IMG/VR virus record: IMGVR_UViG_3300030109_006161 | Coordinates: 1-64,000 of that record | Strand: one strand, 5' to 3' | DNA length: 64,000 bases | From: a virus | Part shown: positions 1 to 8,107 of the stretch, one piece after another | How positions within the stretch are numbered: position 1 is the first letter of the stretch | Layout: each line of letters starts with the position of its first letter | Made by a program: the position numbers and the translations under genes | Notes under the pieces: generated by a model | Databases searched by the model: none | Told to the model about the DNA's origin: nothing | Seen by the model: only the letters and a program-made list of their open reading frames with translations

Positions 1-111
1 ATGATCTGGCTGATCTTTTAGTTCCTGAAATCGTTTGTTCATAAATTTTAGAACGCCACCCTCAAAATTGACGAGGACGCCATCCATATCGCTAAAGACT
101 TGGTACTTCAT
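1..111 (-). CDS. HAD-superfamily 5'-nucleotidase-like protein, partial (C-terminus beyond left edge)
   Basis: The first 37 codons are visible and read off the left edge. Residues 6-15 (SDMDGVLVNF) are HAD motif I, with the nucleophile and acid/base aspartates D8 and D10 followed by G-V. This form is typical of phage and bacterial 5'(3')-deoxyribonucleotidase-like HAD phosphatases. The ATG at 111 has a strong ribosome binding site (GGGAGGTG) about 8 bases upstream, and a good promoter lies further upstream at 131-161. A role in nucleotide metabolism is inferred from the family; other HAD phosphatases cannot be excluded because motifs II-IV are outside the window. Confidence 0.75.
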   Translation of the reverse strand, partial: MKYQVFSDMDGVLVNFEGGVLKFMNKRFQELKDQPDH

Positions 112-130
112 AGGAGCACCTCCCTTCAAC

Positions 131-161
131 ATTATAATACCATATGTTTTTAGTAGGTCAA
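131..161 (-). promoter_or_regulatory. Candidate sigma70-type promoter for the HAD gene
   Basis: In the 55-base gap before the HAD gene the minus strand reads TTGACC (156-161), a 16-base spacer and TATTAT (134-139). A perfect TATAAT overlaps it at 131-136, at 19-base spacing. The predicted start point would leave a short leader carrying the GGGAGG ribosome binding site. The site resembles host housekeeping promoters rather than the TATAAATA type used by gp55-like sigma factors, so the gene may be expressed early or separately from the upstream late genes. Confidence 0.5.
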
Positions 162-166
162 GAAGT

Positions 167-727
167 TTATTTATCTTCTTGTGCGTCAAGGTAGGCGGCT
201 ATCGCCATCTGTTGCTTTTTCTTTTTTGACTTGCCCTTAAACTGCGGGGCGTCAGACTTGCGAAAATCTTTGACATAATCTCCGGCATCAGAATCTTTAT
301 CAAGTTTTTCTCCGACAACATGATCATACTCAAGATAGTTTTTGATTACGCCAATATAATCTGCAACCTTGGTCATCTTACTTTGAAGCCACGCCGGGTA
401 ATTATCGCCCGAACGAATCATTTGAAACACCTGTGAAGCATCTCGGGCTGTCTTATACATTTGACGCTTTGCCATATCGTCTTCGTGATCATGTGCTTCT
501 GGAATATTGTTTTCTCCAAGATCCTTCGAAGCCGCCACACTGGCATCAAAAGCTTGTTTTGATTTATTCAATATCTGCTGGGCGTTCAGCCCCTCACCAT
601 CTAAACGAACAAGCAAATTAGAAATCTGTGTGATTGCATTCTGCTCCAAATCAGCATCAGAAATTTCATTCAAACTCTTAATGTGTTCTTTGATTAGTTT
701 ACGGATTGTATCTTGTGTTAATTTCAT
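167..727 (-). CDS. Conserved phage protein of unknown function
   Basis: A 186-residue charged, helical protein with no recognised catalytic motif. The N-terminus (IRKLIKEHIKSLNE, residues 8-21) is an amphipathic helix of a kind often seen at the start of small phage internal or capsid-associated proteins. The middle (about residues 88-135, containing WLQSKMTKVADYIGVIKNYL) looks like a helical module seen in other phage proteins. The C-terminus has a lysine run (KSKKKK) and ends AYLDAQEDK. It starts 3 bases after the stop of the RuvC-like gene without a clear ribosome binding site, so coupled translation is likely. No function can be assigned. Confidence 0.6.
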   Translation of the reverse strand: MKLTQDTIRKLIKEHIKSLNEISDADLEQNAITQISNLLVRLDGEGLNAQQILNKSKQAFDASVAASKDLGENNIPEAHDHEDDMAKRQMYKTARDASQVFQMIRSGDNYPAWLQSKMTKVADYIGVIKNYLEYDHVVGEKLDKDSDAGDYVKDFRKSDAPQFKGKSKKKKQQMAIAAYLDAQEDK

Positions 728-730
728 ACA

Positions 731-1378
731 TTAATTAGGCGGTAAATTATCTATTTTCATCTTTGTTGTAAGAATACCTTTATTGTTCTCATTACGGATT
801 ATGAACTCAGCATACCTAGCAACTACAATAGCATCAGCACGGTCATCAACTCCTTTGGAGTAATTAACCCCATTCCTGTTAAAGGACCACTTAAATTTAG
901 CTCCCTCTTTTTCTATAACCTTTTCAACAACCATCTTTTTTCTTGCCGCACTTTTAGTGCCTCTGGGAAACACCAAACCATAAGAAGTTCTAGCTTTAGA
1001 GACATTTACTAACACTGGCTTAATGCCAAATATTTCAAAACAATTCCAACTAACTAAACCGTTGAATCTAGCTAGTGCAAGTAAAATATTCAAATTACTA
1101 TTGAATCGATGCGACAAACCACGCACAAAATCTTCAATATATATGTGGGTTATATTATACTTCTGGGATAATTGATAGAGTTCTGCTGCTACTGCCTCTG
1201 CCTTGATAAAAGAGTCAGGGTATTCTTTTTTATCTCCAATGTTCCAGTTGTCACTATGAAGTAGTTCCCTGGTCTCTTTAGTAACCTTTTCTCCATTATA
1301 CTCGATTGTATGAGTGGTTGGGTCGCCTAATACGCAAACCCCGATCATAGTAGTAGAAACATCAAGACCTAATATCAT
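731..1378 (-). CDS. RuvC-like Holliday-junction resolvase / RNase H-fold endonuclease
   Basis: A 215-residue protein of the RuvC-like RNase H fold. It begins ILGLDVSTTMIGV with the first catalytic aspartate at D6. The second acidic site is in IYIEDF (E82/D83), and the last is in GVDDRADAIVVARYA (D178, D179, D182), the usual order D...E...D/D. Resolvases of this fold cut branched DNA intermediates before packaging. It follows the tail genes with a 12-base gap and is followed closely by a small unknown gene. Residues 30-60 (around GEKVTKETRELL and NIGDKKEYPDSF) look like an insertion between the first strands. The family call is secure; the exact substrate is inferred. Confidence 0.8.
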   Translation of the reverse strand: MILGLDVSTTMIGVCVLGDPTTHTIEYNGEKVTKETRELLHSDNWNIGDKKEYPDSFIKAEAVAAELYQLSQKYNITHIYIEDFVRGLSHRFNSNLNILLALARFNGLVSWNCFEIFGIKPVLVNVSKARTSYGLVFPRGTKSAARKKMVVEKVIEKEGAKFKWSFNRNGVNYSKGVDDRADAIVVARYAEFIIRNENNKGILTTKMKIDNLPPN

Positions 1379-1389
1379 ACCTCATCTTA

Positions 1390-2583
1390 TCACATGTCAA
1401 GATTTAGTTTAAAGGTAAAATTATCAATTTCTCTTTTTAGGACAGGGTTAGCTAATTTTGCTATACCTAGAAGATTCTTATGTTCGTCAAAAATACCTAT
1501 TTGGCTTATGAAGGTCTGCTTCTGGAACTCATCATCGTAATTACAGTATTGACTCTGTACTGTGTTTTTGATAGCAATGTCTGTAGGTTCCACATAGCCA
1601 TTTCTGCCAGACGAAACTTTACTTGTCCAGTGAGATGAAGAGTATTCAATCCATGTTGGATTCAAAGAATTATTTGCCTCTCCTGCTTGAACTGTCGCAA
1701 ACATGGTCATAGATGGTATTTTTTGTGTACCCTTAAAGCTGACCGAATACAAACTAGCAGTAGCAGATGTTGGGTTGTTTCCGAACTCAAGCCACGTTGG
1801 CTTTGATAAACTGCCGGCACCAAAGTCATCAAGATCGTCTGAAATGGCGGCGGATGAAGTTAGTAATATAAAACCCTCATTGTAAAGAACGACGCCCACA
1901 GTTGAGCCACTAGTAGAACCAACCACTGATATCAACTCGCCATTCTTTCTTTTGTCAATTGCTTCACCAATTAACGTGCCGGTGTGATAGAATTTTAAAC
2001 TAACAGACCCTTTGTCAATACCATCTGAGAAAAATATTGATGGCACCTGAATCATATTAACTGCGCCTGTAACATAACTGCCTGTATAAGAATAACTGTC
2101 ACTAAGATACTTGTAGTAATTCATTGTGTTTTTTAGAGATATTAATGCTTTCCTTGAATCAGCATATTCGTCTAGTTGCTGCTCATATACAGCTTCGGAT
2201 CCAGGTCCGATACCAAGAGTTGGAAGATCTAGTCCTGTAAAGTAATGACGACCTATAGAAGATGTCATAGGATAGGAACCGTTGATCTGAGTACCAGCAG
2301 CAACTTCGTTATAGGCAGACCCAGTTATCGTTCTAGAGCCCAAATTCATAGTATTATAAAAACCATCTTTGATTATGAATGGTTGAATAAGTGATTGATT
2401 TGTGCCGTCTCGATCTACATTGTATTCGTACAAGCTAACAGTGCCTGTAGGAATGTTTCTACCCAAATCTCTTTCATTGTTTAGGTATGCGGCACCCTTA
2501 TATAAGACAAATTCATATGATGGTTTTGCCACCATACGATTTATCAGTATATCATCGGGACCAAACGAATGAAGGTAGGACAT
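1390..2583 (-). CDS. Putative tail-tip/baseplate protein, paralogue of the next upstream gene
   Basis: A 397-residue Ser/Thr/Gly-rich, mostly beta protein with no enzyme motif. Its last 140 or so residues align by eye with those of the gene at 2596-3669. Both have a 'Y-x-x-G-hydrophobic-x-x-ITAS/LTSS' strand, then a strand ending TMFATVQ or TIYFCRI, then N-PT. Both then have an 'I-x-x-[IV]-G-[IL]-[YF]' strand and finish with LLGIAKLANPV or LLSVAKLSEPL. The position at the distal end of a baseplate/tail gene run makes a structural role likely. The start is preceded by GGGGGT. Confidence 0.55.
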   Translation of the reverse strand: MSYLHSFGPDDILINRMVAKPSYEFVLYKGAAYLNNERDLGRNIPTGTVSLYEYNVDRDGTNQSLIQPFIIKDGFYNTMNLGSRTITGSAYNEVAAGTQINGSYPMTSSIGRHYFTGLDLPTLGIGPGSEAVYEQQLDEYADSRKALISLKNTMNYYKYLSDSYSYTGSYVTGAVNMIQVPSIFFSDGIDKGSVSLKFYHTGTLIGEAIDKRKNGELISVVGSTSGSTVGVVLYNEGFILLTSSAAISDDLDDFGAGSLSKPTWLEFGNNPTSATASLYSVSFKGTQKIPSMTMFATVQAGEANNSLNPTWIEYSSSHWTSKVSSGRNGYVEPTDIAIKNTVQSQYCNYDDEFQKQTFISQIGIFDEHKNLLGIAKLANPVLKREIDNFTFKLNLDM

Positions 2584-2595
2584 CCATACCCCCTT

Positions 2596-3669
2596 CTAGT
2601 AATCGTTCCTGACTCTTAGGATCAACTCGCCAGCGGGTGTCTTTTTCAAAGGCTCGCTGAGTTTGGCAACACTTAGCAAAGCGTTGTCTTCACTATAGAG
2701 ACCCACTGTAGTAATGTAAGAGACTGGGTTATCCGCAGACACTTCTTTGACTCTCATTTTGCTAGCACTAAGATATGTGGGGTTGCTACTGAAGTTGAAA
2801 TCACCATTATTTATTCTACAAAAATAAATTGTAGAGTTTAGTTCTGTAGTATTATTAAAGCTGATGTTTTGAATCCTGTGTCTGAACGCATCACATGCGC
2901 CGCTAATACTACTGCTAACCAAAAGATTGAGCGGCTTGAGTCCAGCAGACGTCATTTCACAATCTTCTACAAACGCAGGTTGGAAAACAGACGCAGTTAT
3001 GACTGCAACGCCAGCTTGATAGAATACCAAACCGCAAGGTTTTGGCGAAGCTCCAGGGAACCCAGAACCAGTACCATACAGGATATTGAATTCACCAGCA
3101 GGAGAATTTGTTTTATATGCATTTGGACCATCTTTATCAAAAACAGTTAGAGTTTTTGCAAAAGGATTTGCAAAGGAAGCACTCACGCCAAGAATTGCCG
3201 TGAAACCATCAGCCTGTTTTTGAATCTCATCTTTTGTGAGAAGCCTTGCAAAGTTGATAACAAAAACTTCATTCATGTTGTCAGCAGCAATACCACTTGT
3301 AAAGTTACCGCTGACGTTTAGACGATTGATACTTCCTGTGCTATCGTACCCGGCAAGCATTTGCCCTAGTTCGTTATATATGTCATTTTTCTGATCTCGC
3401 ATACTGATGACAAGTGAACCCGAAAGAAGAGAATCTGTTACCCATCCAGCGGTTAGATCAAAAATGTGGTTAGCCGATGAACTTAGATACGGATAATCAT
3501 AAACAGACTGGAACATACCGTGAGTATAGTTCTTAATGTTGTTCTCGTTTGGGAAAGTACCATAAGTTCCAGATATAATTGTCCCGGTTAGAGGAATTGA
3601 CTCGTGAAGTTTAGTACGAGTGTTCGTAATATCTGTATTTGTATTTAATGTTTTAAAACTAGTCGCCAT
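2596..3669 (-). CDS. Putative tail-tip/baseplate protein, paralogue of the next downstream gene
   Basis: A 357-residue beta-rich structural-type protein. The C-terminal third matches that of the gene at 1390-2583 and ends in the related motif SVAKLSEPLKKT. Residues 100-175 include a more helical stretch around KDEIQKQADGF. The gene starts 12 bases after the 339-codon gene upstream. The pair suggests tandem duplication followed by divergence of the N-terminal halves, a pattern common in proteins that stack or trimerise at a tail tip. Direct evidence of function is absent. Confidence 0.55.
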   Translation of the reverse strand: MATSFKTLNTNTDITNTRTKLHESIPLTGTIISGTYGTFPNENNIKNYTHGMFQSVYDYPYLSSSANHIFDLTAGWVTDSLLSGSLVISMRDQKNDIYNELGQMLAGYDSTGSINRLNVSGNFTSGIAADNMNEVFVINFARLLTKDEIQKQADGFTAILGVSASFANPFAKTLTVFDKDGPNAYKTNSPAGEFNILYGTGSGFPGASPKPCGLVFYQAGVAVITASVFQPAFVEDCEMTSAGLKPLNLLVSSSISGACDAFRHRIQNISFNNTTELNSTIYFCRINNGDFNFSSNPTYLSASKMRVKEVSADNPVSYITTVGLYSEDNALLSVAKLSEPLKKTPAGELILRVRNDY

Positions 3670-3681
3670 GTTTATATCCTA

Positions 3682-4701
3682 TTATCCTGTATATTTCAAC
3701 AATTTAAGTGGTATCTCCAGACGAGAACCTGTAGTCATGCCTGTGATTCTAATTACAGTGTTGATGAATTTGAAACTAAGACCAAGAGCAGAAATAGTGA
3801 CAGTGCCTCCGAGAGTGTCAAATAGGTGCGTGCTGTTTTGCAACTGTACATCATTATTTGAGCGTAGGCTAAAAATTAGTCTAGATCCAAGTCTTCCTGT
3901 CTGATCGTTTAGTCCAATGACCGATCTTTCTACTCTTGTTACTCCATTACCTTGAACCAGTTCATAAGCTGGTTGAGCGTTACCGCCATTACCGCCAGCT
4001 TGAGAGGCAAAATACCCACTGTTTCTCTCAAGGTTCAACATATAAGAAGCTATATTGTCATCATCAATAAAAGATGGTTGTGCTACTGGTCGTGGATTTG
4101 CGCCGGTGGTGGTTGCTACTGATATCAGGCGGTTATCTACCTCGACCATATACCCCGTTTCAAACAAGCTTTGTTGTTGCTCGTTAGTACCAAACAACAG
4201 ACCCACTGATAAGTCGCCTGTATCCAAACCTTGATCGCAAATAATTCTAGATTCTTCGGCGGTTGCACCAGGGTGAGCGAAGCGATAGCCTGAGCTTGTC
4301 GCTGTGTCAAGGGCATTTGATATTTGAGTTGATGTAGTAGAATCTACTGAAACATAATAACCTCCGGGAACATCGACGGAAGTTGAGGAATCATTTTTGG
4401 TATTAAGCTTTACTACGGGAAGATATAGTAAAGAATTATCGCTATAAGACACTAAACGATTTTTTAGAGATGTTACGTTGTTTGTAAATGCTTCAAAAAC
4501 AGGTAACTTAAGAATTCTCAGATCTTCATACCCAGACCCGCTAACAGGTGATGTGTCATATAAAGAGTAGTCAATTTCATCATCGCCAACAGCAAATTTT
4601 GTAATTCGAAAACTGCCGTCGCCAAGCGCTAAGCGGCGACGACCTTCATCAGTCAAAACCGCATCAAGTATAATATCACCACTATTGTCTAAAAATCCCA
4701 T
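3682..4701 (-). CDS. Putative tail/baseplate structural protein
   Basis: A 339-residue protein with a distinctive N-terminus: residues 11-45 read LDAVLTDEGRRRLALGDGSF, then ITKFAVGDDEIDY. I recognise this sort of N-terminus from tail-associated proteins of marine T4-like and other large myophages, but cannot name the family. The C-terminal part (LGGTVTISALGLSFKFINT, then VIRITGMTTGSRLEIPL) is beta-rich, as expected for a surface structural protein. A 70-base gap precedes it, one of the largest in the tail module, with no convincing terminator or sigma70 promoter; GGG about 8 bases before the ATG may act as ribosome binding site. Confidence 0.6.
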   Translation of the reverse strand: MGFLDNSGDIILDAVLTDEGRRRLALGDGSFRITKFAVGDDEIDYSLYDTSPVSGSGYEDLRILKLPVFEAFTNNVTSLKNRLVSYSDNSLLYLPVVKLNTKNDSSTSVDVPGGYYVSVDSTTSTQISNALDTATSSGYRFAHPGATAEESRIICDQGLDTGDLSVGLLFGTNEQQQSLFETGYMVEVDNRLISVATTTGANPRPVAQPSFIDDDNIASYMLNLERNSGYFASQAGGNGGNAQPAYELVQGNGVTRVERSVIGLNDQTGRLGSRLIFSLRSNNDVQLQNSTHLFDTLGGTVTISALGLSFKFINTVIRITGMTTGSRLEIPLKLLKYTG

Positions 4702-4771
4702 AACGTTTCCCTTGTTTGAATCTTACAAATTGATTCCTAATAAATAGTTCCAATTTATCAATTTCATTCAT

Positions 4772-7700
4772 TTATGTTTGACCGCCGATGATTTCACCAT
4801 CAACCTTTACAATAAAATTGATTTTCAAATCAAATATTTTACCAGTATCTTTTGATGTAAAACGAACGACCATAGTCTGATCCTCTACTGACTCTCCTAA
4901 ACTGGAAGCTAAACTTCTAACTCCAATAAACCGATCCCCATCTTGCTGTATTGTTGGGAGTGACTGGATATTAGAAGCTTCAATTTTCACAAACCTAGTA
5001 AGATTTTTAGTCGCTGTTTTAGTCGATATTTTTCTTGGTTCAACTCGGTCTATTTCCGGGACAATCAAACCTTTATCCAGAACAAGTTTTATTCTATAAA
5101 TTTGACTTGGGTTAGAAACATTCCCATGACGATCATGAACCACAACGGTGTAAAAATAATCAACATTAGGAGATAGATTATCAAGCACATCGTAAGACCT
5201 GACATATTGAACTTCCATGTCTGATTGATCTCTTAAGTCCCTGTCTGTTGAAAACCTTCTTACCAAAACTTTATCGTTTGTATTTGGGTCGAAAGATTTA
5301 TATAATTCGTTATAGCTCTCAACATCAAAATCCATTCTTGTTGTTCGATATATTGCTATATTTTTTACATCCCGGATTGATTCATTGGCAAATTCTAGCT
5401 TACCTTCTGGAAGTTCATAATTGGTAAACTCACTTTGATACTCGTATAACTCTTCTAGGTTATTAGCTGCATCGCCAATAGAAACAACCTCTAAGGCGTT
5501 CTTACCAATATAAGATCCAATCTGAGGATTTATGTTTATGGCAAACTGACTAGCGTTGCCAACCAGTGGGAAAAAATTAACCTCTGGTGGTGATGGCGGG
5601 CGATCTAAAACTTTTGCTTTCGGATAAGATGTACCACCTGGTTTATTGGCTGCAAATGGAGCCGTTATTCTAACTTGTCTATAAAATTCATCTTGATAAA
5701 TTGGTATTTCATATATTGAAATATCTGGCTCTTCGTCTACATAAAATTCAAACTTTAGCTGGGCGTTGAGTGCTAAACCAGATTCATACACTAACCAACT
5801 TAAGGTTCTATCCGCTTCTTCTTTAGTCGCAATCGGTAAAATATTCTTCACCATTGTTAGGTCAAGTAATGGAGCAATTGCTGCTAACTTATATTTTGTA
5901 CCATAAACAACTCTGTACTCATGTAGCTCATACTTATATTCCCTACCATACATAATCTGCGTATCTATATAGGAAGTTACAAGAGGGCTGGCCTGAGTTT
6001 CAGGAGAGTTTCCAATTATAATATTTTGTGTGGGAACACTGTTAGCTCTACTTGGATCTGTTTTATTTATCCTATATGCCAAAACTTCACTAGGAGTAAT
6101 ATAATGGTTGTAGTTCAATATAGAATTGTAAGCTAAGTTAGAAAAACTTTCACCTCTACGCTCAATATCACGCAAAATGTTTGTGCAGCGAGAAGCCTGA
6201 TTCGCTGTTAAGACTCCTTGCTGATAGGGTTCGTCTTTCTCTCTTAATCCTCCTGGAGTATTGAGCGGCTTATTCTCCATCAATACTAGAACATCACCAA
6301 TGCCGGCATTAGAAGCGTTTCGAATCAAAACGGCAGGATCAAAAACTCTCATTGATAGCTCTAATCCTCTAACTCCATAGTCTCGTACAAAAGAAGACTC
6401 TAACTGTTCGCCAGCACTGGAACCTGATGTAGCTATATAAGTTGTAATAACTTCCTTAGGTGCTCTAGATGCCTGTCCTCCTTGCAGGATTGTAGACAAT
6501 ATAGGACTACTAATATTGTTCTCCCACATTTGACGACCTACATCACCAACAGGTTCCCTAGTAAAACTAACTTGTGTAAACATGGGGTTGGTGAAACGAT
6601 TTCTCATAACCTCAGAAAACATGTCAGTTTCACTTGATGGTATTACTACATTTCGTGTCATCGCTCCGATTTGACTTGCAACAACTCTGTTAAACCTAGG
6701 TATACCTTCAAATCTGTTAGACACGACTGAACCGTAAGTATTGTAATAATCTGCTGTTAAGTTGCCCCTACATGTAGCAACATTGTTTGCAATTCTCTTG
6801 TCAAGAGTGATAAACGTATCATACTTTTCTTTCTGAGCCACAGGAACGTTTGAGTCTAGTTGAGTAAATATGTTTCGAATATAAGCATTCGGTAAAGCAT
6901 TATCATAGGGAGCAACCTCATCATTTATTTGGGAAGAAGACACACCAAGTTCATACTCAGGATAATAATTGTTATAAGAACTTTTGATTCCTGCTTCATA
7001 ACCTCCTTGAAAAACATCACTTACTCGATCGGTTAAGTATGCCTGCGTTTTTTTTGTTGTTACATAGGGGTTCTCAATTGTTAAATTAAGGTGATTATAC
7101 TCCCTGACTGTATCTGCTGATGGTGACAACAATGCATCTTGAATAAGATATTGTTTATCCTGAGGCATGGATTTTATCATTGCCACAGACAACATATAGT
7201 AGTAAAATCTTATCAAGGTAGCTCTAGTGGAATATTGTACTGAATTATTTACTACTCCTTGTTCGTAGTCTTTAAGTCCATTAAACCTAGCCTCTGAAAG
7301 GTTTTGTATTTCTTGAATTCTTGTAATAAGATCACGAATTATATCCCGCACAGATGTGTTTTCCGGGAAACTATCAATATATGCTTGTCTGCCTCTGTTA
7401 GATGTTAATGACCTATCTCTATCAGATCTTGTTAGTCTGAAAGTTGTCGAACCCTCCCGGACGACTTGTGTCAAATTACCAAATATAAAGGTGCTTAGCT
7501 CTTCACCGTCTGGTCCAGAATTCAAAAACCCTAAAAACAAATAGAAATTAAACTCTACACCTATTTCTTCCGTTGGGCTTCTTGCCTGAAGATATTGGCT
7601 TAGTTCACTATTATCGTCGTTGATTGCCTGGATAATGGCAGATGCATTAAGCACCACTTGATCTATTAATTCTCCGGATAAACTTGACAGGGTTCCATCT

Positions 7701-8101
7701 TTATTTTGATAAACGTATGGATTATTAGAAGCAGAAGATCTACCTAATTCTCTCTGAGCTTCTTCTCTTGTGGCAGAATGCAACTCTCCAAAAGCAGAAA
7801 AAACAAATTGTCCGAAATCAAATGGATCAGCAGGAGCAAATTCTCCTTCGGGATCAGCCGTACCACCAGCGTTCCAAATGATATGAGGTAAATTGTTGCG
7901 TATTGCGCCCACGGTAAACTCTCGTAATCCACTGACATATAGCCTATCGTCTACGAGGTTACCAAACATATCACGAAAACCTGGTTCGTGTCTTAGCGCT
8001 AAAGTCCTTTCACCTAATCCTGTTTGTGTATAATATTTTGTTAAAGGATCTTTTTGATTATTCCTTCCAACATTTTGAATATTTATTAACCTTCTACCCA
8101 T
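4772..8101 (-). CDS. Large structural protein with a fibronectin-III-like segment
   Basis: An 1109-residue protein with no enzyme motif, in the tail/baseplate run. Much of it is Asn/Tyr/Ser-rich mixed sequence. Around residues 965-1005 the pattern LSPNVDYFYTVVVHDRHGN followed by V-S-N-P-S resembles the 'YYYRVxAxDxxGNxS' strand-turn-strand of fibronectin type III domains. Arg-Gly positions in residues 1-60 suggest an exposed N-terminus. The gene lies 6 bases downstream of the 1149-codon gene, so the two are probably co-translated partners. A tail fibre, baseplate wedge extension or adhesin role fits; none is proven. Confidence 0.5.
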   Translation of the reverse strand: MGRRLINIQNVGRNNQKDPLTKYYTQTGLGERTLALRHEPGFRDMFGNLVDDRLYVSGLREFTVGAIRNNLPHIIWNAGGTADPEGEFAPADPFDFGQFVFSAFGELHSATREEAQRELGRSSASNNPYVYQNKDGTLSSLSGELIDQVVLNASAIIQAINDDNSELSQYLQARSPTEEIGVEFNFYLFLGFLNSGPDGEELSTFIFGNLTQVVREGSTTFRLTRSDRDRSLTSNRGRQAYIDSFPENTSVRDIIRDLITRIQEIQNLSEARFNGLKDYEQGVVNNSVQYSTRATLIRFYYYMLSVAMIKSMPQDKQYLIQDALLSPSADTVREYNHLNLTIENPYVTTKKTQAYLTDRVSDVFQGGYEAGIKSSYNNYYPEYELGVSSSQINDEVAPYDNALPNAYIRNIFTQLDSNVPVAQKEKYDTFITLDKRIANNVATCRGNLTADYYNTYGSVVSNRFEGIPRFNRVVASQIGAMTRNVVIPSSETDMFSEVMRNRFTNPMFTQVSFTREPVGDVGRQMWENNISSPILSTILQGGQASRAPKEVITTYIATSGSSAGEQLESSFVRDYGVRGLELSMRVFDPAVLIRNASNAGIGDVLVLMENKPLNTPGGLREKDEPYQQGVLTANQASRCTNILRDIERRGESFSNLAYNSILNYNHYITPSEVLAYRINKTDPSRANSVPTQNIIIGNSPETQASPLVTSYIDTQIMYGREYKYELHEYRVVYGTKYKLAAIAPLLDLTMVKNILPIATKEEADRTLSWLVYESGLALNAQLKFEFYVDEEPDISIYEIPIYQDEFYRQVRITAPFAANKPGGTSYPKAKVLDRPPSPPEVNFFPLVGNASQFAININPQIGSYIGKNALEVVSIGDAANNLEELYEYQSEFTNYELPEGKLEFANESIRDVKNIAIYRTTRMDFDVESYNELYKSFDPNTNDKVLVRRFSTDRDLRDQSDMEVQYVRSYDVLDNLSPNVDYFYTVVVHDRHGNVSNPSQIYRIKLVLDKGLIVPEIDRVEPRKISTKTATKNLTRFVKIEASNIQSLPTIQQDGDRFIGVRSLASSLGESVEDQTMVVRFTSKDTGKIFDLKINFIVKVDGEIIGGQT

Positions 8102-8107
8102 TTTATT

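Noticed and set aside
4702-4771. Promoter or terminator in the 70-base gap before the 339-codon tail gene
   Set aside because: AT-rich with TATTTATT and weak TTGATA, but no pair of boxes with proper spacing and no hairpin with a U-run.
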